64,000 nucleotides of DNA. It comes from Oerskovia flava (GTDB lineage: Bacteria; Actinomycetota; Actinomycetes; Actinomycetales; Cellulomonadaceae). The notes under the pieces are model-generated. The model was not told the DNA's origin and did not search any database. It saw only the letters and a list, made by a program, of their open reading frames with translations. Every line of letters starts with the position of its first letter. The stretch's first letter is position 1. This document shows, one piece after another, positions 15,677 to 34,562 of the stretch. The translations under genes were made by a program, and so were the position numbers. Location: NCBI RefSeq assembly GCF_026163685.1, contig NZ_JAOXSR010000001.1, positions 620,001 through 684,000 on the forward strand, in the 5' to 3' direction.

Positions 15677-18600
15677 TTGGCTGCCTCGCGCATCCCTTCT
15701 GCTCCGTCCGCCGACGCTATCGCGAACCGCACCGCTTCCCGGCGCGTCTCCTTCGCCAAGATCTACGAACCGCTCGAGGTCCCCGATCTTCTCGGGCTCC
15801 AGACCGACAGCTTCGACTGGTTGCTGGGTAACGCCTCGTGGCGTGCGCGTGTGGACGCGGCCAACGCCGCCGGACGCCAGGACGTCCCCGCGACGTCCGG
15901 CCTCGAGGAGATCTTCGAGGAGATCTCCCCGATCGAGGACTTCGGATCCTCGATGTCGCTCTCCTTCTCCAACCACCGCTTCGAGCCGCCGAAGTACACG
16001 GCCGAGGAGTGCAAGGAGAAGGACTTCACCTACGCCGCGCCGCTGTTCGTCACCGCGGAGTTCGTGAACTACACCACCGGTGAGATCAAGAGCCAGACGG
16101 TCTTCATGGGCGACTTCCCGCTCATGACCGCTCGCGGCACGTTCATCATCAACGGCACCGAGCGTGTCGTCGTCTCGCAGCTCGTCCGCTCGCCGGGCGT
16201 CTACTTCGAGCGCACCGCCGACAAGACGAGCGACAAGGACATCTTCTCCGCGAAGATCATCCCCTCGCGCGGCGCCTGGCTCGAGTTCGAGATCGACAAG
16301 CGCGACGCCGTCGGCGTGCGCGTCGACCGCAAGCGCAAGCAGTCCGTCACGGTGCTGCTCAAGGCCCTCGGCCTGACCGAGTCGGAGATCCGCGAGGAGT
16401 TCGCGGCGTACCCCGCGGTCCTCGACACGCTCGAGAAGGACCACGTGCACACGGCGGAGGAGGCGCTCGTCGACCTCTACCGCAAGATCCGTCCCGGTGA
16501 GCCGCCGACGGTCGAGGCCGGCCGCTCGCTGCTCGAGAACTTCTACTTCAACCCCAAGCGCTACGACCTCGCGAAGGTCGGCCGCTACAAGGTGAACAAG
16601 AAGCTCGGCATCGACGCGCCGCTGACCGACTCCACGCTGTCCGTCTCCGACATCGTCGCGACGATCAAGCACATGGCCGCGCTGCACGCCGACCACTCGA
16701 CGATGCCCGGCAAGCGCAACGGCGAGGACATCGAGGTGCGTGTCGAGACCGACGACATCGACCACTTCGGCAACCGTCGTATCCGCGCCGTGGGCGAGCT
16801 CATCCAGAACCAGGTCCGCACGGGCCTGTCCCGGATGGAGCGCGTCGTGCGCGAGCGCATGACGACGCAGGACGTCGAGGCCATCACGCCGCAGACGCTG
16901 ATCAACATCCGCCCCGTGGTGGCGTCGATCCGTGAGTTCTTCGGTACCTCGCAGCTCTCGCAGTTCATGGACCAGAACAACCCGCTCGCCGGCCTGACGC
17001 ACAAGCGTCGTCTGTCCGCGCTGGGCCCGGGTGGTCTGTCCCGTGACCGCGCCGGCATGGAGGTCCGTGACGTCCACCCGTCGCACTACGGCCGCATGTG
17101 CCCGATCGAGACCCCGGAAGGCCCGAACATCGGCCTCATCGGCTCGCTCGCGTCCTACGGGCGGATCAACCCGTTCGGCTTCATCGAGACGCCGTACCGC
17201 AAGGTCACCGGCGGCAAGGTCACCGACGAGGTCGTCTACCTGACGGCCGACGACGAGGACCGCTACATCATCGCGCAGGCCAACCAGAGCCTGAACGCCG
17301 ACGGTGCCTTCACCGACGAGCGCGTCCTCGTGCGCACCAAGGGCGGCGAGGTCGAGATCGTCCCCGGCGCGAACGTCGACTACATGGACGTCTCGCCCCG
17401 TCAGATGGTCTCCGTCGCGACCGCGCTCATCCCGTTCCTCGAGCACGACGACGCCAACCGTGCGCTCATGGGCGCCAACATGCAGCGCCAGGCCGTGCCG
17501 CTGGTGCGCTCCGAGGCTCCGCTCGTCGGGACCGGCATGGAGCGTCGTGCGGCCGTCGACGCCGGTGACGTCATCGTCGCGACCAAGCCCGGCGTCGTCA
17601 CCGAGGTCTCCGCGGACCTCATCCTCGTGGCCAACGACGACGGCACGACCGGCAGCTACCGCGCCGCGAAGTTCCGCCGCTCCAACCAGGGCACGAGCTA
17701 CAACCAGCGTGTGCTGGTCGACGAGGGCCAGCGCATCGAGGTCGGCTCCGTCCTCGCCGACGGCCCTGCCACGGACGAGGGCGAGCTCGCGCTCGGCCGC
17801 AACCTGCTCGTGGCCTTCATGTCGTGGGAGGGGCACAACTACGAGGACGCGATCATCCTCAGCCAGCGTCTCGTCCAGGACGACGTGCTCTCCTCCATCC
17901 ACATCGAGGAGCACGAGGTCGACGCGCGCGACACCAAGCTCGGCCCCGAGGAGATCACGCGGGACATCCCGAACGTCTCCGAGGAGGTCCTCGCGGACCT
18001 CGACGAGCGCGGCATCATCCGCATCGGTGCCGAGGTCGGCGCCGGCGACGTGCTCGTCGGCAAGGTCACGCCCAAGGGCGAGACCGAGCTCACCCCGGAG
18101 GAGCGCCTGCTGCGCGCCATCTTCGGCGAGAAGGCCCGTGAGGTCCGTGACACGTCGCTCAAGGTGCCCCACGGCGAGTCCGGGACGGTCATCGGCGTCC
18201 GCGAGTTCAACCGGGAGGACGGCGACGAGCTGCCCGCCGGCGTGAACCAGCTGGTCCGCGTGTACATCGCCCAGCGCCGCAAGATCACCGACGGTGACAA
18301 GCTCGCCGGTCGCCACGGCAACAAGGGCGTCATCTCGAAGATCCTGCCCGTCGAGGACATGCCGTTCCTCGAGGACGGGACGCCGGTCGACGTCGTGCTC
18401 AACCCGCTCGGCGTCCCCGGCCGGATGAACGTCGGCCAGGTCCTCGAGACGCACCTCGGGTGGGTCGCGAAGCAGGGCTGGGACATCTCGCTCGCCGAGG
18501 ACACCGTGGGCAAGAACGGCAAGTCCTGGAAGGCGAACGTCCCTGACATCGCGGCGACGTCCGAGCCTGGACGGCCGGTCGGTACCCCGGTGTTCGACGG

Positions 18601-19201
18601 TCTGCAGGAGGACGCGCTCAGCGGTCTGCTCGGTACGACGCTCCCGAACCGTGACGGCGTGCGGACCGTGGGCCCCGACGGCAAGGCGCGTCTCTTCGAC
18701 GGCCGCTCCGGCGAGCCGTTCCCCGAGGCCGTGTCCGTGGGCTACATGTACATCCTCAAGCTCCACCACCTCGTCGACGACAAGATCCACGCGCGCTCGA
18801 CCGGCCCGTACTCGATGATCACGCAGCAGCCGCTGGGTGGTAAGGCGCAGTTCGGCGGTCAGCGCTTCGGTGAGATGGAGGTCTGGGCGCTCGAGGCGTA
18901 CGGCGCCGCGTACACGCTCCAGGAGCTCCTCACGATCAAGTCGGACGACGTCCCCGGGCGTGTGAAGGTCTACGAGGCCATCGTCAAGGGCGAGAACATC
19001 CCCGACTCGGGCATCCCCGAGTCGTTCAAGGTGCTCCTCAAGGAGATGCAGTCGCTGTGCCTGAACGTCGAGGTGCTCTCCAGCGACGGTGTCTCCATCG
19101 AGATGCGGGAGTCCGACGACGAGGTCTACCGCGCCGCGGAAGAGCTCGGGATCGACCTGTCCCGTCGCCCCAACGCAGCCTCCAGCATCGACGAGATCTG
19201 A
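15677..19201 (+). CDS. rpoB: DNA-directed RNA polymerase subunit beta
   Basis: The 1174-residue beta subunit. The start is taken as TTG 15677 with GGAAGGA upstream, giving [18 protein letters not shown]; length then agrees with other actinobacterial RpoB, while the longer open frame upstream lacks similarity. The rifampicin cluster at about residues 420-455 ([15 protein letters not shown], then [10 protein letters not shown]) has the wild-type Asp, His and Ser, so the enzyme should be rifampicin-sensitive. Other landmarks are [10 protein letters not shown] and the C-terminal [19 protein letters not shown]-type block (here [19 protein letters not shown]) that contacts beta-prime. rpoC follows after 178 nt. 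Confidence 0.98.
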   Translation: MAASRIPSAPSADAIANRTASRRVSFAKIYEPLEVPDLLGLQTDSFDWLLGNASWRARVDAANAAGRQDVPATSGLEEIFEEISPIEDFGSSMSLSFSNHRFEPPKYTAEECKEKDFTYAAPLFVTAEFVNYTTGEIKSQTVFMGDFPLMTARGTFIINGTERVVVSQLVRSPGVYFERTADKTSDKDIFSAKIIPSRGAWLEFEIDKRDAVGVRVDRKRKQSVTVLLKALGLTESEIREEFAAYPAVLDTLEKDHVHTAEEALVDLYRKIRPGEPPTVEAGRSLLENFYFNPKRYDLAKVGRYKVNKKLGIDAPLTDSTLSVSDIVATIKHMAALHADHSTMPGKRNGEDIEVRVETDDIDHFGNRRIRAVGELIQNQVRTGLSRMERVVRERMTTQDVEAITPQTLINIRPVVASIREFFGTSQLSQFMDQNNPLAGLTHKRRLSALGPGGLSRDRAGMEVRDVHPSHYGRMCPIETPEGPNIGLIGSLASYGRINPFGFIETPYRKVTGGKVTDEVVYLTADDEDRYIIAQANQSLNADGAFTDERVLVRTKGGEVEIVPGANVDYMDVSPRQMVSVATALIPFLEHDDANRALMGANMQRQAVPLVRSEAPLVGTGMERRAAVDAGDVIVATKPGVVTEVSADLILVANDDGTTGSYRAAKFRRSNQGTSYNQRVLVDEGQRIEVGSVLADGPATDEGELALGRNLLVAFMSWEGHNYEDAIILSQRLVQDDVLSSIHIEEHEVDARDTKLGPEEITRDIPNVSEEVLADLDERGIIRIGAEVGAGDVLVGKVTPKGETELTPEERLLRAIFGEKAREVRDTSLKVPHGESGTVIGVREFNREDGDELPAGVNQLVRVYIAQRRKITDGDKLAGRHGNKGVISKILPVEDMPFLEDGTPVDVVLNPLGVPGRMNVGQVLETHLGWVAKQGWDISLAEDTVGKNGKSWKANVPDIAATSEPGRPVGTPVFDGLQEDALSGLLGTTLPNRDGVRTVGPDGKARLFDGRSGEPFPEAVSVGYMYILKLHHLVDDKIHARSTGPYSMITQQPLGGKAQFGGQRFGEMEVWALEAYGAAYTLQELLTIKSDDVPGRVKVYEAIVKGENIPDSGIPESFKVLLKEMQSLCLNVEVLSSDGVSIEMRESDDEVYRAAEELGIDLSRRPNAASSIDEI

Positions 19202-19379
19202 TCTCGGGCGCTGCGGTGGTGCCGGACCAGCCGTCGGACCCCTCCGGGTCCGCGGCCCCGGCACCACCGTCACCGACCGACACCTGACACACCCCATCTC
19301 CACCGTGCCGACACCGCGCCACCTCTCGGAGCCACTCCGGACGGACGGCGCGACCGGCAGACGAAGGAAGTAGGACACC

Positions 19380-23255
<3,876 letters not shown>

Positions 23256-23262
23256 TGTCTGC

Positions 23263-23291
23263 GGGGTGCCCGGCGACCTGTCGGGCACCCC
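23263..23291 (+). terminator. Terminator after rpoC
   Basis: A perfect 10-bp inverted repeat (GGGGTGCCCG and CGGGCACCCC) with a 9-nt loop begins 8 nt after the rpoC stop. It separates rpoBC from the rpsL unit, which has its own promoter downstream. Confidence 0.75.
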
Positions 23292-23584
23292 GCACCTCCC
23301 TGCATCGTGACCGTCTTTGACTGCCCGCCCGGTGGCGGGTAGTCTTGCAACTCGTGCCCGCGCCGTCGGGCCCTCTGTGATGTTTTCCAGTGGGCCGATG
23401 TGAGTGCGCGGGCATTCCGGACCTGATCGACCTTCGCGGGCGGACAGAGCTGGACCATCGAGCCGGTGGTACGTGGCGATTGCGGCGCTTGACGCGCCGC
23501 AGGTGCCGCATGCGATCGGCGCCTGAAGCCCGAAGACCACAGCCGGGGGCTCCCCGGCACCGCTCGAGAAGACACGGAGACGTA
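23292..23584 (+). promoter_or_regulatory. Promoter and leader of the str operon (rpsL)
   Basis: TTGACT (23317-23322) and TAGTCT (23340-23345) with a 17-nt spacer form a strong housekeeping promoter. The predicted start near 23352 leaves a leader of about 230 nt before rpsL, long enough to hold structured RNA, but I recognise no known motif. No small ORF with a ribosome site stands out. Confidence 0.65.
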
Positions 23585-23959
23585 GTGCCTACGATCCAGC
23601 AGCTCGTCCGCAAGGGGCGGACCTCGAAGGTCGGGAAGTCCAAGACTCCCGCCCTCAAGGGTTCCCCGCAGCGGCGCGGTGTGTGCACGCGCGTGTACAC
23701 CACCACCCCCAAGAAGCCGAACTCGGCGCTCCGCAAGGTCGCGCGTGTCAAGCTCTCCTCCCAGGTCGAGGTCACCGCGTACATCCCCGGTGTCGGCCAC
23801 AACCTCCAGGAGCACTCCATCGTGCTCGTGCGCGGCGGTCGTGTGAAGGACCTCCCCGGTGTGCGGTACAAGATCGTGCGCGGTGCGCTCGACACCCAGG
23901 GTGTCAAGAACCGCAAGCAGGCCCGCAGCCGCTACGGCGCCAAGAAGGAGAAGAGCTAA
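23585..23959 (+). CDS. rpsL: 30S ribosomal protein S12
   Basis: A 124-residue S12 at the decoding centre. GTG 23585 begins [12 protein letters not shown]; the upstream open frame has no similarity. The streptomycin-relevant lysines ([12 protein letters not shown] and [11 protein letters not shown]) are wild type, so sensitivity is expected. The stop codon overlaps the rpsG start (TAATG), which indicates translational coupling. First gene of rpsL-rpsG-fusA-tuf. Confidence 0.98.
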   Translation: MPTIQQLVRKGRTSKVGKSKTPALKGSPQRRGVCTRVYTTTPKKPNSALRKVARVKLSSQVEVTAYIPGVGHNLQEHSIVLVRGGRVKDLPGVRYKIVRGALDTQGVKNRKQARSRYGAKKEKS

Positions 23960-24429
23960 TGCCTCGCAAGGGCCCCGCCCCGAAGCGGCCGCTCATCGTC
24001 GACCCCGTCTACGGGTCGCCGGTCGTCACGCAGCTCATCAACAAGGTCCTCATGGACGGCAAGAAGTCGACCGCCGAGGCGATCGTCTACGGCGCCCTCG
24101 AGGGTGTCCGCTCGAAGACCGACGGTGACCCCGTCGTCGTCCTCAAGCGCGCTCTGGAGAACGTGCGCCCCGCGCTCGAGGTCCGCTCCCGCCGCGTCGG
24201 TGGCGCGACCTACCAGGTGCCTGTCGAGGTCCGCCCCGTGCGCTCCACGACGCTCGCGCTGCGCTGGCTCACGGACTACTCGCGCGCCCGCCGCGAGAAG
24301 ACGATGACCGAGCGTCTGATGAACGAGATCCTCGACGCGAGCAACGGTCTCGGCGCCGCGGTCAAGCGCCGCGAGGACATGCACAAGATGGCCGAGTCCA
24401 ACAAGGCCTTCGCGCACTACCGCTGGTAG
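23959..24429 (+). CDS. rpsG: 30S ribosomal protein S7
   Basis: A 156-residue S7 that organises the 3' domain of 16S r[24 protein letters not shown] begins the protein, and the family block [16 protein letters not shown] is present. It overlaps rpsL by one base. Downstream a stem-loop at 24440-24466 separates it from fusA. Confidence 0.98.
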   Translation: MPRKGPAPKRPLIVDPVYGSPVVTQLINKVLMDGKKSTAEAIVYGALEGVRSKTDGDPVVVLKRALENVRPALEVRSRRVGGATYQVPVEVRPVRSTTLALRWLTDYSRARREKTMTERLMNEILDASNGLGAAVKRREDMHKMAESNKAFAHYRW

Positions 24430-24439
24430 TCCGACCGAC

Positions 24440-24466
24440 CGGCCCTGGGGTGACACCCCGGGGCCG
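24440..24466 (+). terminator. Stem-loop between rpsG and fusA (possible partial terminator)
   Basis: An 11-bp inverted repeat with one G-T pair (CGGCCCTGGGG and CCCCGGGGCCG) and a 5-nt loop. No T-run follows, so it may only reduce read-through or stabilise the upstream mRNA. fusA starts 72 nt further on. Confidence 0.45.
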
Positions 24467-24538
24467 TCGGCGGGTCCGGCCGGCTTGTCGGTAGAAGCAG
24501 CGCCCCCGTCTCAACCCCACACAAGAGGGAAGTACACC

Positions 24539-26641
<2,103 letters not shown>

Positions 26642-26768
26642 GTCCCACAGGTCGAAGACCTGCTCAACCATCAACCTGTAGGAAACCGCAACGCCCCGCA
26701 GATGTAGGCTCTTCTGGTCAACAACTGCCATCGTTCGGCACATCTACCCAAGTCCCAGGAGGACCCCA

Positions 26769-27965
<1,197 letters not shown>

Positions 27966-28002
27966 TCTGACGCGTCACGTGCTGCACCGCTGAGCAGCCG
28001 GT

Positions 28003-28042
28003 CACGAGGGCCCGGGCACCGCGAGGTGCCCGGGCCCTCGTG
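28003..28042 (+). terminator. Terminator after tuf
   Basis: An 18-bp perfect inverted repeat (CACGAGGGCCCGGGCACC and complement) with a GCGA tetraloop lies 38 nt after the tuf stop. It is among the strongest hairpins in the window and closes the str operon. Confidence 0.85.
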
Positions 28043-28547
28043 CCGTGGCAGGCGGCGTGCCGGGCAGTCCGGTCCGCTGGTCCGCACGGCCGGCCAGCGG
28101 CTGGCAGAGGGTGGGCCAGCGGTGCGGAAGAGGGTGGTCGCTCCCGCGATTAGCCTTCTGCGCATCCGTGTGGCAAACTGTTCAGGTTGCCTGTTACGGG
28201 CGCGTTCTTTCATGTGTCGAACAGTGTGTTGAACCGCTTCTCGAGATCCTCGCGATCCGTCGAGATGCGTTCCCCGGACTCACCGGGGTTCTGCGGGTTG
28301 AGCTCTCTGTCGACATGGATCGAGCGCCCTGCGGAACACACGTTCCACATCACAGGCTCGACAACGTTGTGTATCGGTGCTGAGGCGTCGGGTACGGGCA
28401 CTCCGCCCGACGCGCGAGCTCTGGTTCACATATCCAACGGCCCCGCACCGTTCCTGGTGTGCGCGCTCAGGTATGTCGCTCTAGGCGACACGCCCGAACG
28501 CGGGGGTCGGACAGCTAGCGGTTCGAGAGAGAGAGTCAGACGACGCC
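28043..28547 (+). promoter_or_regulatory. Promoter and long leader of the S10 operon
   Basis: The 505-nt gap before rpsJ has no recognisable gene. A TGGCAAACTGTT block at 28171 resembles the conserved -10 and start region upstream of rpsJ in other Actinobacteria; CAAACT (28174-28179) would be the -10, with a poor TAGCCT -35 (28151-28156). This leaves about 360 nt of leader with several GC-rich hairpins, for example CCCCGG/CCGGGG near 28272-28288. Such a leader may carry feedback control by a ribosomal protein, but I match it to no known family. Confidence 0.4.
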
Positions 28548-28856
28548 ATGGCGGGACAGAAGATCCGCATCCGGCTCAAGTCCTACGACCACGAGGTGAT
28601 CGACAGCTCGGCGCGAAAGATCGTCGACACTGTCACCCGCGCTGGTGCGACGGTCGTGGGTCCGGTGCCGCTGCCGACGGAGAAGAACGTCTTCTGCGTC
28701 ATCCGGTCGCCTCACAAGTACAAGGACAGCCGCGAGCACTTCGAGATGCGCACGCACAAGCGGCTTATCGACATCATCGATCCCACGCCGAAGGCCGTCG
28801 ACTCGCTCATGCGACTCGACCTGCCTGCCGACGTGAACATCGAGATCAAGCTCTGA
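28548..28856 (+). CDS. rpsJ: 30S ribosomal protein S10
   Basis: A 102-residue S10, which also serves as NusE in antitermination complexes with Nus[20 protein letters not shown] opens the protein, and the signature [20 protein letters not shown] is intact. AGAGAGAGTC lies upstream of the ATG. First gene of the S10 operon; rplC follows after 14 nt. Confidence 0.98.
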   Translation: MAGQKIRIRLKSYDHEVIDSSARKIVDTVTRAGATVVGPVPLPTEKNVFCVIRSPHKYKDSREHFEMRTHKRLIDIIDPTPKAVDSLMRLDLPADVNIEIKL

Positions 28857-28870
28857 GGCTGGAGGACATC

Positions 28871-29533
28871 ATGACTACCCCCCAGCAGAACGCCCGGCCG
28901 GTTACGGCCGTGCTCGGCACCAAGCTCGGGATGACACAGGTCTGGGACGAGGCCGGGCGCCTCGTGCCCGTCACCGTCGTCGCGGTGGGCACCAACGTGG
29001 TGACCCAGGTCCGCACCCAGGACGCTGACGGCTACGCCGCGGTCCAGCTGGCCTACGGCCAGATCGACCCGCGCAAGGTCACGAAGCCGCTCAAGGGGCA
29101 CTTCGAGAAGGCCGGCGTCACGCCGCGCCGTCACGTCGCCGAGGTGCGCACCACCGATGCTGGCGAGTTCGCGCTCGGCCAGGAGATCACGGCGGAGGCC
29201 TTCGAGGCCGGCACCACGGTCGACATCACGGGGACCACCAAGGGCAAGGGCACCGCCGGTGTCATGAAGCGTCACGGCTTCTCCGGCGTGGGCGCCTCGC
29301 ACGGTTCGCACCGCAACCACCGCAAGCCCGGCTCGATCGGTGGGGCTTCGACCCCGTCGCGCGTCTTCAAGGGCATGCGGATGGCAGGTCGGATGGGCAA
29401 TGTCCGTCAGACCACCCAGAACCTGACCGTCCACGCGGTCGACGTCGAGAAGGGCCTGCTGCTCGTCAAGGGCGCAGTTCCCGGCTCCAAGGGTGGCGTC
29501 GTCCTCGTGCGTAGCGCCGCGAAGGGAGCGTGA
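28871..29533 (+). CDS. rplC: 50S ribosomal protein L3
   Basis: A 220-residue L3 near the peptidyl transferase centre. The ATG at 28871 has GGAGGACATC upstream; the much longer open frame upstream crosses rpsJ and is ignored. [18 protein letters not shown] and [20 protein letters not shown] are family blocks. The stop (29531-29533) lies 5 nt before the rplD ATG. Confidence 0.98.
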   Translation: MTTPQQNARPVTAVLGTKLGMTQVWDEAGRLVPVTVVAVGTNVVTQVRTQDADGYAAVQLAYGQIDPRKVTKPLKGHFEKAGVTPRRHVAEVRTTDAGEFALGQEITAEAFEAGTTVDITGTTKGKGTAGVMKRHGFSGVGASHGSHRNHRKPGSIGGASTPSRVFKGMRMAGRMGNVRQTTQNLTVHAVDVEKGLLLVKGAVPGSKGGVVLVRSAAKGA

Positions 29534-29538
29534 GCCTG

Positions 29539-30252
29539 ATGGCCGCTCAGACCGTTGACGTGCTGAACCCCCAGGGCAAGAAGACCGGCACCGCCGAGCT
29601 TCCTGCCGAGGTGTTCGACGTCGAGACGAACGTCCCGCTGATCCACCAGGTCGTCGTCGCCCAGCGTGCAGCTGCACGTCAGGGCACCCATGACACCAAG
29701 TCCCGTGGCGAAGTCCGCGGTGGTGGCAAGAAGCCTTACAAGCAGAAGGGCACGGGCCGCGCCCGTCAGGGCTCGATCCGCGCGCCGCAGTTCGCCGGCG
29801 GTGGCACGGTCCACGGCCCGACGCCGCGCAGCTACGACCAGCGCACCCCGAAGAAGATGAAGGCTGCTGCCCTGCGCGGTGCCCTCTCCGACCGGGCCCG
29901 CAACGGTCGTGTGCACGTGGTGACCGGCTTCGGCGTCGACGGCCTGCCGTCGACGAGCACCGCCGTCACGACCCTCGCGCTCCTCTCGCCCCGCAAGCAC
30001 GTCCTCGTGGTCGTGGAGCGTGGCGACGAGCTGACCGTGAAGTCGCTCCGCAACGTCGAGCAGGTTCACCTGCTCGTCGCGGACCAGCTCAACACCTACG
30101 ACGTCCTCATCTCGGACGACGTGGTCTTCACGCAGGGCGCGCTCGACGCGTTCCTGGCCGGTCCGGCAACGGGCTCGTCCGCCAAGGCCGTGGCTACCGA
30201 GGCCGAAGCGGCCGAGGTCGAGGCTGCCGACACCGAGGAGGCTGCGAAGTGA
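29539..30252 (+). CDS. rplD: 50S ribosomal protein L4
   Basis: A 237-residue L4 that lines the exit tunnel. ATG 29539 is chosen over GTG 29530 because the GGAG at 29525 is well spaced for it. The tunnel loop block with [19 protein letters not shown] is present. The C-terminus has an extra tail of about 25 residues rich in Ala and Glu after the family core. It overlaps rplW by 4 nt. Confidence 0.97.
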   Translation: MAAQTVDVLNPQGKKTGTAELPAEVFDVETNVPLIHQVVVAQRAAARQGTHDTKSRGEVRGGGKKPYKQKGTGRARQGSIRAPQFAGGGTVHGPTPRSYDQRTPKKMKAAALRGALSDRARNGRVHVVTGFGVDGLPSTSTAVTTLALLSPRKHVLVVVERGDELTVKSLRNVEQVHLLVADQLNTYDVLISDDVVFTQGALDAFLAGPATGSSAKAVATEAEAAEVEAADTEEAAK

Positions 30253-30551
30253 GCACCCCCACCAAGGACCCTCGCGACATCCTGCTCGCGCCGGTCGTCT
30301 CCGAGAAGAGCTATGGGCTCCTGGACGAGGGGAAGTACACCTTCCTCGTCGACCCGCGAGCCAACAAGACCGAGATCAAGATCGCCGTCGAGCAGATCTT
30401 CTCGGTCAAGGTTGCCTCCGTGAACACGATCAACCGCAAGGGCAAGACCCGGCGGACGCGTTTCGGGCTGGGCAAGCGCAAGGACACCAAGCGAGCGATC
30501 ATCACCCTCCGCGAGGGCACGATCGACATCTTCGGCGGGCCGGTCGGCTGA
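30249..30551 (+). CDS. rplW: 50S ribosomal protein L23
   Basis: A 100-residue L23 at the tunnel exit, the docking site for trigger factor and [24 protein letters not shown] and [20 protein letters not shown] are family blocks. The GTG start overlaps the rplD stop, so translation is probably coupled. Confidence 0.97.
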   Translation: MSTPTKDPRDILLAPVVSEKSYGLLDEGKYTFLVDPRANKTEIKIAVEQIFSVKVASVNTINRKGKTRRTRFGLGKRKDTKRAIITLREGTIDIFGGPVG

Positions 30552-30583
30552 GCCGGACGAGAGCAGATTGAGGACAGATCCCC

Positions 30584-31420
<837 letters not shown>

Positions 31421-31434
31421 TAGGAGCCTGACAG

Positions 31435-31716
31435 ATGCCACGCAGCCTGAAGAAGGGCCCCTTCGTCGACGACCACCTTCAGAAGAAGGTGGACGTGCAG
31501 AACGAGAAGGGGACCAAGAACGTCATCAAGACCTGGTCCCGTCGGTCGGTCATCACGCCCGACTTCCTCGGTCACACGTTTGCCGTGCACGACGGTCGCA
31601 AGCACACCCCGGTGTTCGTCACCGAGTCCATGGTCGGCCACAAGCTCGGTGAGTTCGCACCCACCCGGACCTTCCGCGGCCACGTGAAGGACGACAAGAA
31701 GGGCCGTCGCCGCTGA
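31435..31716 (+). CDS. rpsS: 30S ribosomal protein S19
   Basis: A 93-residue S19 on the head of the 30S subunit. [18 protein letters not shown] and the [17 protein letters not shown] end are typical. TAGGAGCC is upstream of the ATG, 14 nt after rplB. Confidence 0.98.
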   Translation: MPRSLKKGPFVDDHLQKKVDVQNEKGTKNVIKTWSRRSVITPDFLGHTFAVHDGRKHTPVFVTESMVGHKLGEFAPTRTFRGHVKDDKKGRRR

Positions 31717-31776
31717 CCCCCGGGTCAGCAGCGACGTGACCCCGACGGTCATAAGAGAGAAGAAGGCAGGACAGCA

Positions 31777-32148
31777 ATGGAAGCCAAGGCGCAGGCGCGG
31801 TTCGTCCGTGTCACGCCCCAGAAGGCCCGGCGCGTCGTGGACCTCATCCGTGGCAAGCAGGCCGCTGAGGCAGTCGCGGTGCTGAAGTTCGCACCGCAGG
31901 CAGCGAGCGAGCCGATCCGCAAGGTCGTGGAGAGCGCGATCGCGAACGCCCGGGTGAAGGCCGACCGCGCGAGCGTGGCGTTCGAGGAGCAGGAGCTCTT
32001 CGTCGCCGAGGCGTTCGTCGATGAGGGTCCGACCCTCAAGCGTTTCCGCCCTCGCGCACAGGGGCGCGCGAGCCGGATCCTCAAGCGGACCAGCCACATC
32101 ACCGTGGTGGTCGCTCCGCGCGAAGACACGAAGGGAAGGGCCCGATAG
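31777..32148 (+). CDS. rplV: 50S ribosomal protein L22
   Basis: A 123-residue L22 whose beta hairpin lines the exit tunnel. [17 protein letters not shown] and the hairpin region ending [17 protein letters not shown] are intact with no visible macrolide-type deletion. AGAAGGCAGGA precedes the ATG. It overlaps rpsC by one base. Confidence 0.98.
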   Translation: MEAKAQARFVRVTPQKARRVVDLIRGKQAAEAVAVLKFAPQAASEPIRKVVESAIANARVKADRASVAFEEQELFVAEAFVDEGPTLKRFRPRAQGRASRILKRTSHITVVVAPREDTKGRAR

Positions 32149-32990
32149 TGGGACAGAAGGTTCACCCGCACGGGTACCGTCTCGGCATCACCACCGACCA
32201 CCGCTCGCGGTGGTTCGCCGACAGCACGAAGCCCGGACAGCGGTACCGCGACTACGTCCGTGAGGACGTGGCGATCCGCAAGCTCATGAGCACGGGTCTC
32301 GAGCGCGCCGGCATCTCCAAGGTCGAGATCGAGCGCACCCGTGACCGCGTCCGCGTGGACATCCACACGGCGCGCCCGGGCATCGTCATCGGCCGCCGCG
32401 GCGCCGAGGCAGACCGCATCCGCGGCGAGCTGGAGAAGCTCACCGGCAAGCAGGTGCAGCTCAACATCCTTGAGGTCAAGAACGCTGAGATCGATGCTCA
32501 GCTCGTGGCCCAGGGGATCGCCGAGCAGCTCGCGAGCCGTGTGTCGTTCCGTCGTGCGATGCGCAAGGGCATGCAGTCCGCCCAGCGCGCCGGGGCCAAG
32601 GGCATCCGTGTCCAGTGCTCCGGGCGTCTCGGCGGCGCCGAGATGAGCCGTTCGGAGTTCTACCGCGAGGGTCGTGTGCCGCTGCACACGCTCCGTGCGA
32701 ACATCGACTACGGCTTCTACGAGGCCCGCACCACCTTCGGCCGTATCGGCGTCAAGGTGTGGATCTACAAGGGCGACATGACGGAGAAGGAGTTCGCCGC
32801 ACAGCAGGCGACCGCCGCTCCTCGTCAGGGCCGTGGCGGCCCGCGCGGCGGCGAGCGCGGTGCGGACCGTCGTGGTGGTCGTCGCAACGAGCGTCCGGCC
32901 GAGCGATCGGCACCGTCGGAGGCGCCTGCCGCAGCCGCGGAGGCCCCCGCCGCCGAGAAGCCGGCTCCCGAGTCCGGAACGGAGGCCTGA
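32148..32990 (+). CDS. rpsC: 30S ribosomal protein S3
   Basis: A 280-residue S3 at the mRNA entry. The KH domain region ([18 protein letters not shown]) and the C-terminal domain with [18 protein letters not shown] are complete by about residue 220. The last 60 residues are a low-complexity tail, first Gly/Arg-rich and then Ala/Pro/Glu-rich, as in other Actinobacteria. Its GTG start overlaps the end of rplV by one base. Confidence 0.97.
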   Translation: MGQKVHPHGYRLGITTDHRSRWFADSTKPGQRYRDYVREDVAIRKLMSTGLERAGISKVEIERTRDRVRVDIHTARPGIVIGRRGAEADRIRGELEKLTGKQVQLNILEVKNAEIDAQLVAQGIAEQLASRVSFRRAMRKGMQSAQRAGAKGIRVQCSGRLGGAEMSRSEFYREGRVPLHTLRANIDYGFYEARTTFGRIGVKVWIYKGDMTEKEFAAQQATAAPRQGRGGPRGGERGADRRGGRRNERPAERSAPSEAPAAAAEAPAAEKPAPESGTEA

Positions 32991-32993
32991 GCG

Positions 32994-33413
32994 ATGCTTA
33001 TCCCGCGCAGGCTCAAGCACCGCAAGCAGCACCACCCGTCGCGCTCCGGCGCGGCGAAGGGTGGCACCCAGATCTCGTTCGGTGAGTACGGCATCCAGGC
33101 TCTCGAGCCCGCGTACGTCACGAACCGGCAGATCGAGGCTGCTCGTATCGCCATGACCCGCCACATCAAGCGTGGCGGAAAGGTCTGGATCAACATCTAC
33201 CCGGACCGTCCGCTCACGAAGAAGCCTGCCGAGACCCGCATGGGTTCCGGTAAGGGTTCGCCGGAGTGGTGGATCGCCAACGTCAAGCCCGGCCGCATCA
33301 TCTTCGAGCTGGCCGGTGTCCCGGAGCCCTTGGCTCGCGAGGCCATGCGCCGCGCGATCCACAAGCTCCCGATGAAGTGCCGTTTCGTGGTGCGCGAGGG
33401 TGGTGGCAACTGA
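32994..33413 (+). CDS. rplP: 50S ribosomal protein L16
   Basis: A 139-residue L16 near the A site. [19 protein letters not shown] and [19 protein letters not shown] are family blocks. Only 3 nt separate it from rpsC, and its stop overlaps the rpmC start (TGATG). Confidence 0.98.
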   Translation: MLIPRRLKHRKQHHPSRSGAAKGGTQISFGEYGIQALEPAYVTNRQIEAARIAMTRHIKRGGKVWINIYPDRPLTKKPAETRMGSGKGSPEWWIANVKPGRIIFELAGVPEPLAREAMRRAIHKLPMKCRFVVREGGGN

Positions 33414-33652
33414 TGGCTATCGGAACCAAGGATCTGGCGCCGAGCGAGCTCGACAAGTTCGACGACGAGAAGCTCGTCGCCGAGCTGAAGAAGTCCAAGG
33501 AGGAGCTGTTCAACCTCCGTTTCCAGTCGGCCACCGGTCAGCTGGAGAGCCACGGTCGGCTCAAGGCCGTTCGTCGCGACATCGCACGGATCTACACGAT
33601 CCTGCGTGAGCGCGAGCTCGGTATCCGTACGGCGCCGAGCGTGAGTGAGTGA
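33413..33652 (+). CDS. rpmC: 50S ribosomal protein L29
   Basis: A 79-residue L29 next to L23 at the tunnel exit. ATG 33413 overlaps the rplP stop by one base and gives [16 protein letters not shown]. Two long helices with the [12 protein letters not shown] signature follow. Confidence 0.97.
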   Translation: MAIGTKDLAPSELDKFDDEKLVAELKKSKEELFNLRFQSATGQLESHGRLKAVRRDIARIYTILRERELGIRTAPSVSE

Positions 33653-33659
33653 GGCTGGA

Positions 33660-33956
33660 ATGAGCGACAAGACGAACGGCGTTGCCGAGACGGTGACTCC
33701 GGAGCAGCGCAGCAACCGCAAGACGCGGCGCGGCTACGTGGTCAGCGACAAGATGGACAAGACCGTCGTGATCGAGGTCGAGGACCGGGTCAAGCACCCG
33801 CTCTACGGCAAGGTCATCCGACGCACGAGCAAGGTCAAGGTGCACGACGAGCAGAACGCTGCCGGCGTCGGTGACCTGGTGCTCATCATGGAGACCCGCC
33901 CGCTGTCCGCTACCAAGCGGTTCCGCCTGGTGGAGATCCTCGAGAAGGCCAAGTAA
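33660..33956 (+). CDS. rpsQ: 30S ribosomal protein S17
   Basis: A 98-residue S17, an early 16S rRNA binder. ATG 33660 has GAGGCTGG upstream and is preferred to the in-frame GTG five codons earlier. [20 protein letters not shown] is the signature region. It ends the first block of the S10 operon; the next gap of 235 nt is unusual. Confidence 0.97.
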   Translation: MSDKTNGVAETVTPEQRSNRKTRRGYVVSDKMDKTVVIEVEDRVKHPLYGKVIRRTSKVKVHDEQNAAGVGDLVLIMETRPLSATKRFRLVEILEKAK

Positions 33957-33960
33957 GTAC

Positions 33961-34046
33961 CTGGCGACATGTCGCCAGGGAAGGATCGTGGCGGGCGGTG
34001 CCCTCCGTCCGTCACGATCGTTCTCGTGCCGCACCGCGGTGCGGCA
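33961..34046. repeat. Cluster of three inverted repeats between rpsQ and rplN
   Basis: The 235-nt gap holds an 18-bp perfect palindrome CTGGCGACATGTCGCCAG (33961-33978). A wider inverted repeat follows with GATCGTG and CACGATC arms (33985-34020 region). A second perfect 20-bp palindrome, TGCCGCACCGCGGTGCGGCA, lies at 34027-34046. No T-run follows. They may end or pause S10 operon transcription, or shape the leader of the spc operon. Confidence 0.65.
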
Positions 34047-34191
34047 ACCAGTGAAAACAGGGTAGGCGGGTCCACCGCCCACACCTGGCCGGCTCACCCG
34101 CGAGGGACCCGGCACTGACAGCTATCCGTTCGGCAAGGCTCGCCCGGCATCGGCCGAGGTGAGAACCGGCTCGACGACAGGAGTTCATTAC

Positions 34192-34560
34192 ATGATCCAG
34201 CAGGAGTCGCGACTTCGTGTCGCCGACAACACGGGTGCCAAGGAGATCCTCTGCATCCGCGTTCTCGGTGGTTCGGGCCGTCGCTACGCCGGAATCGGCG
34301 ACGTGATCGTCGCCACCGTCAAGGACGCCATCCCGGGCGGGAACGTCAAGAAGGGCGATGTGGTCAAGGCCGTCATCGTCCGGACCGCCAAGGAGCGCCG
34401 TCGTCCGGACGGTTCCTACATCAAGTTCGACGAGAACGCCGCCGTGATCCTCAAGAACGACGGTGAGCCGCGTGGTACCCGCATCTTCGGCCCGGTGGGC
34501 CGCGAGCTGCGCGACAAGCGGTTCATGAAGATCATCTCGCTGGCTCCGGAGGTGCTCTGA
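34192..34560 (+). CDS. rplN: 50S ribosomal protein L14
   Basis: A 122-residue L14 that contacts the 30S subunit. ATG 34192 ([19 protein letters not shown]) has ACAGGAG upstream. It is the first gene of the spc part, and rplX starts 2 nt after its stop. Confidence 0.98.
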   Translation: MIQQESRLRVADNTGAKEILCIRVLGGSGRRYAGIGDVIVATVKDAIPGGNVKKGDVVKAVIVRTAKERRRPDGSYIKFDENAAVILKNDGEPRGTRIFGPVGRELRDKRFMKIISLAPEVL

Positions 34561-34562
34561 CC

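Noticed and set aside
28187-28870. N-terminal extension of L3 across rpsJ
   Set aside because: The frame is open, but L3 similarity begins exactly at ATG 28871 with a strong ribosome site, and the extension overlaps rpsJ.
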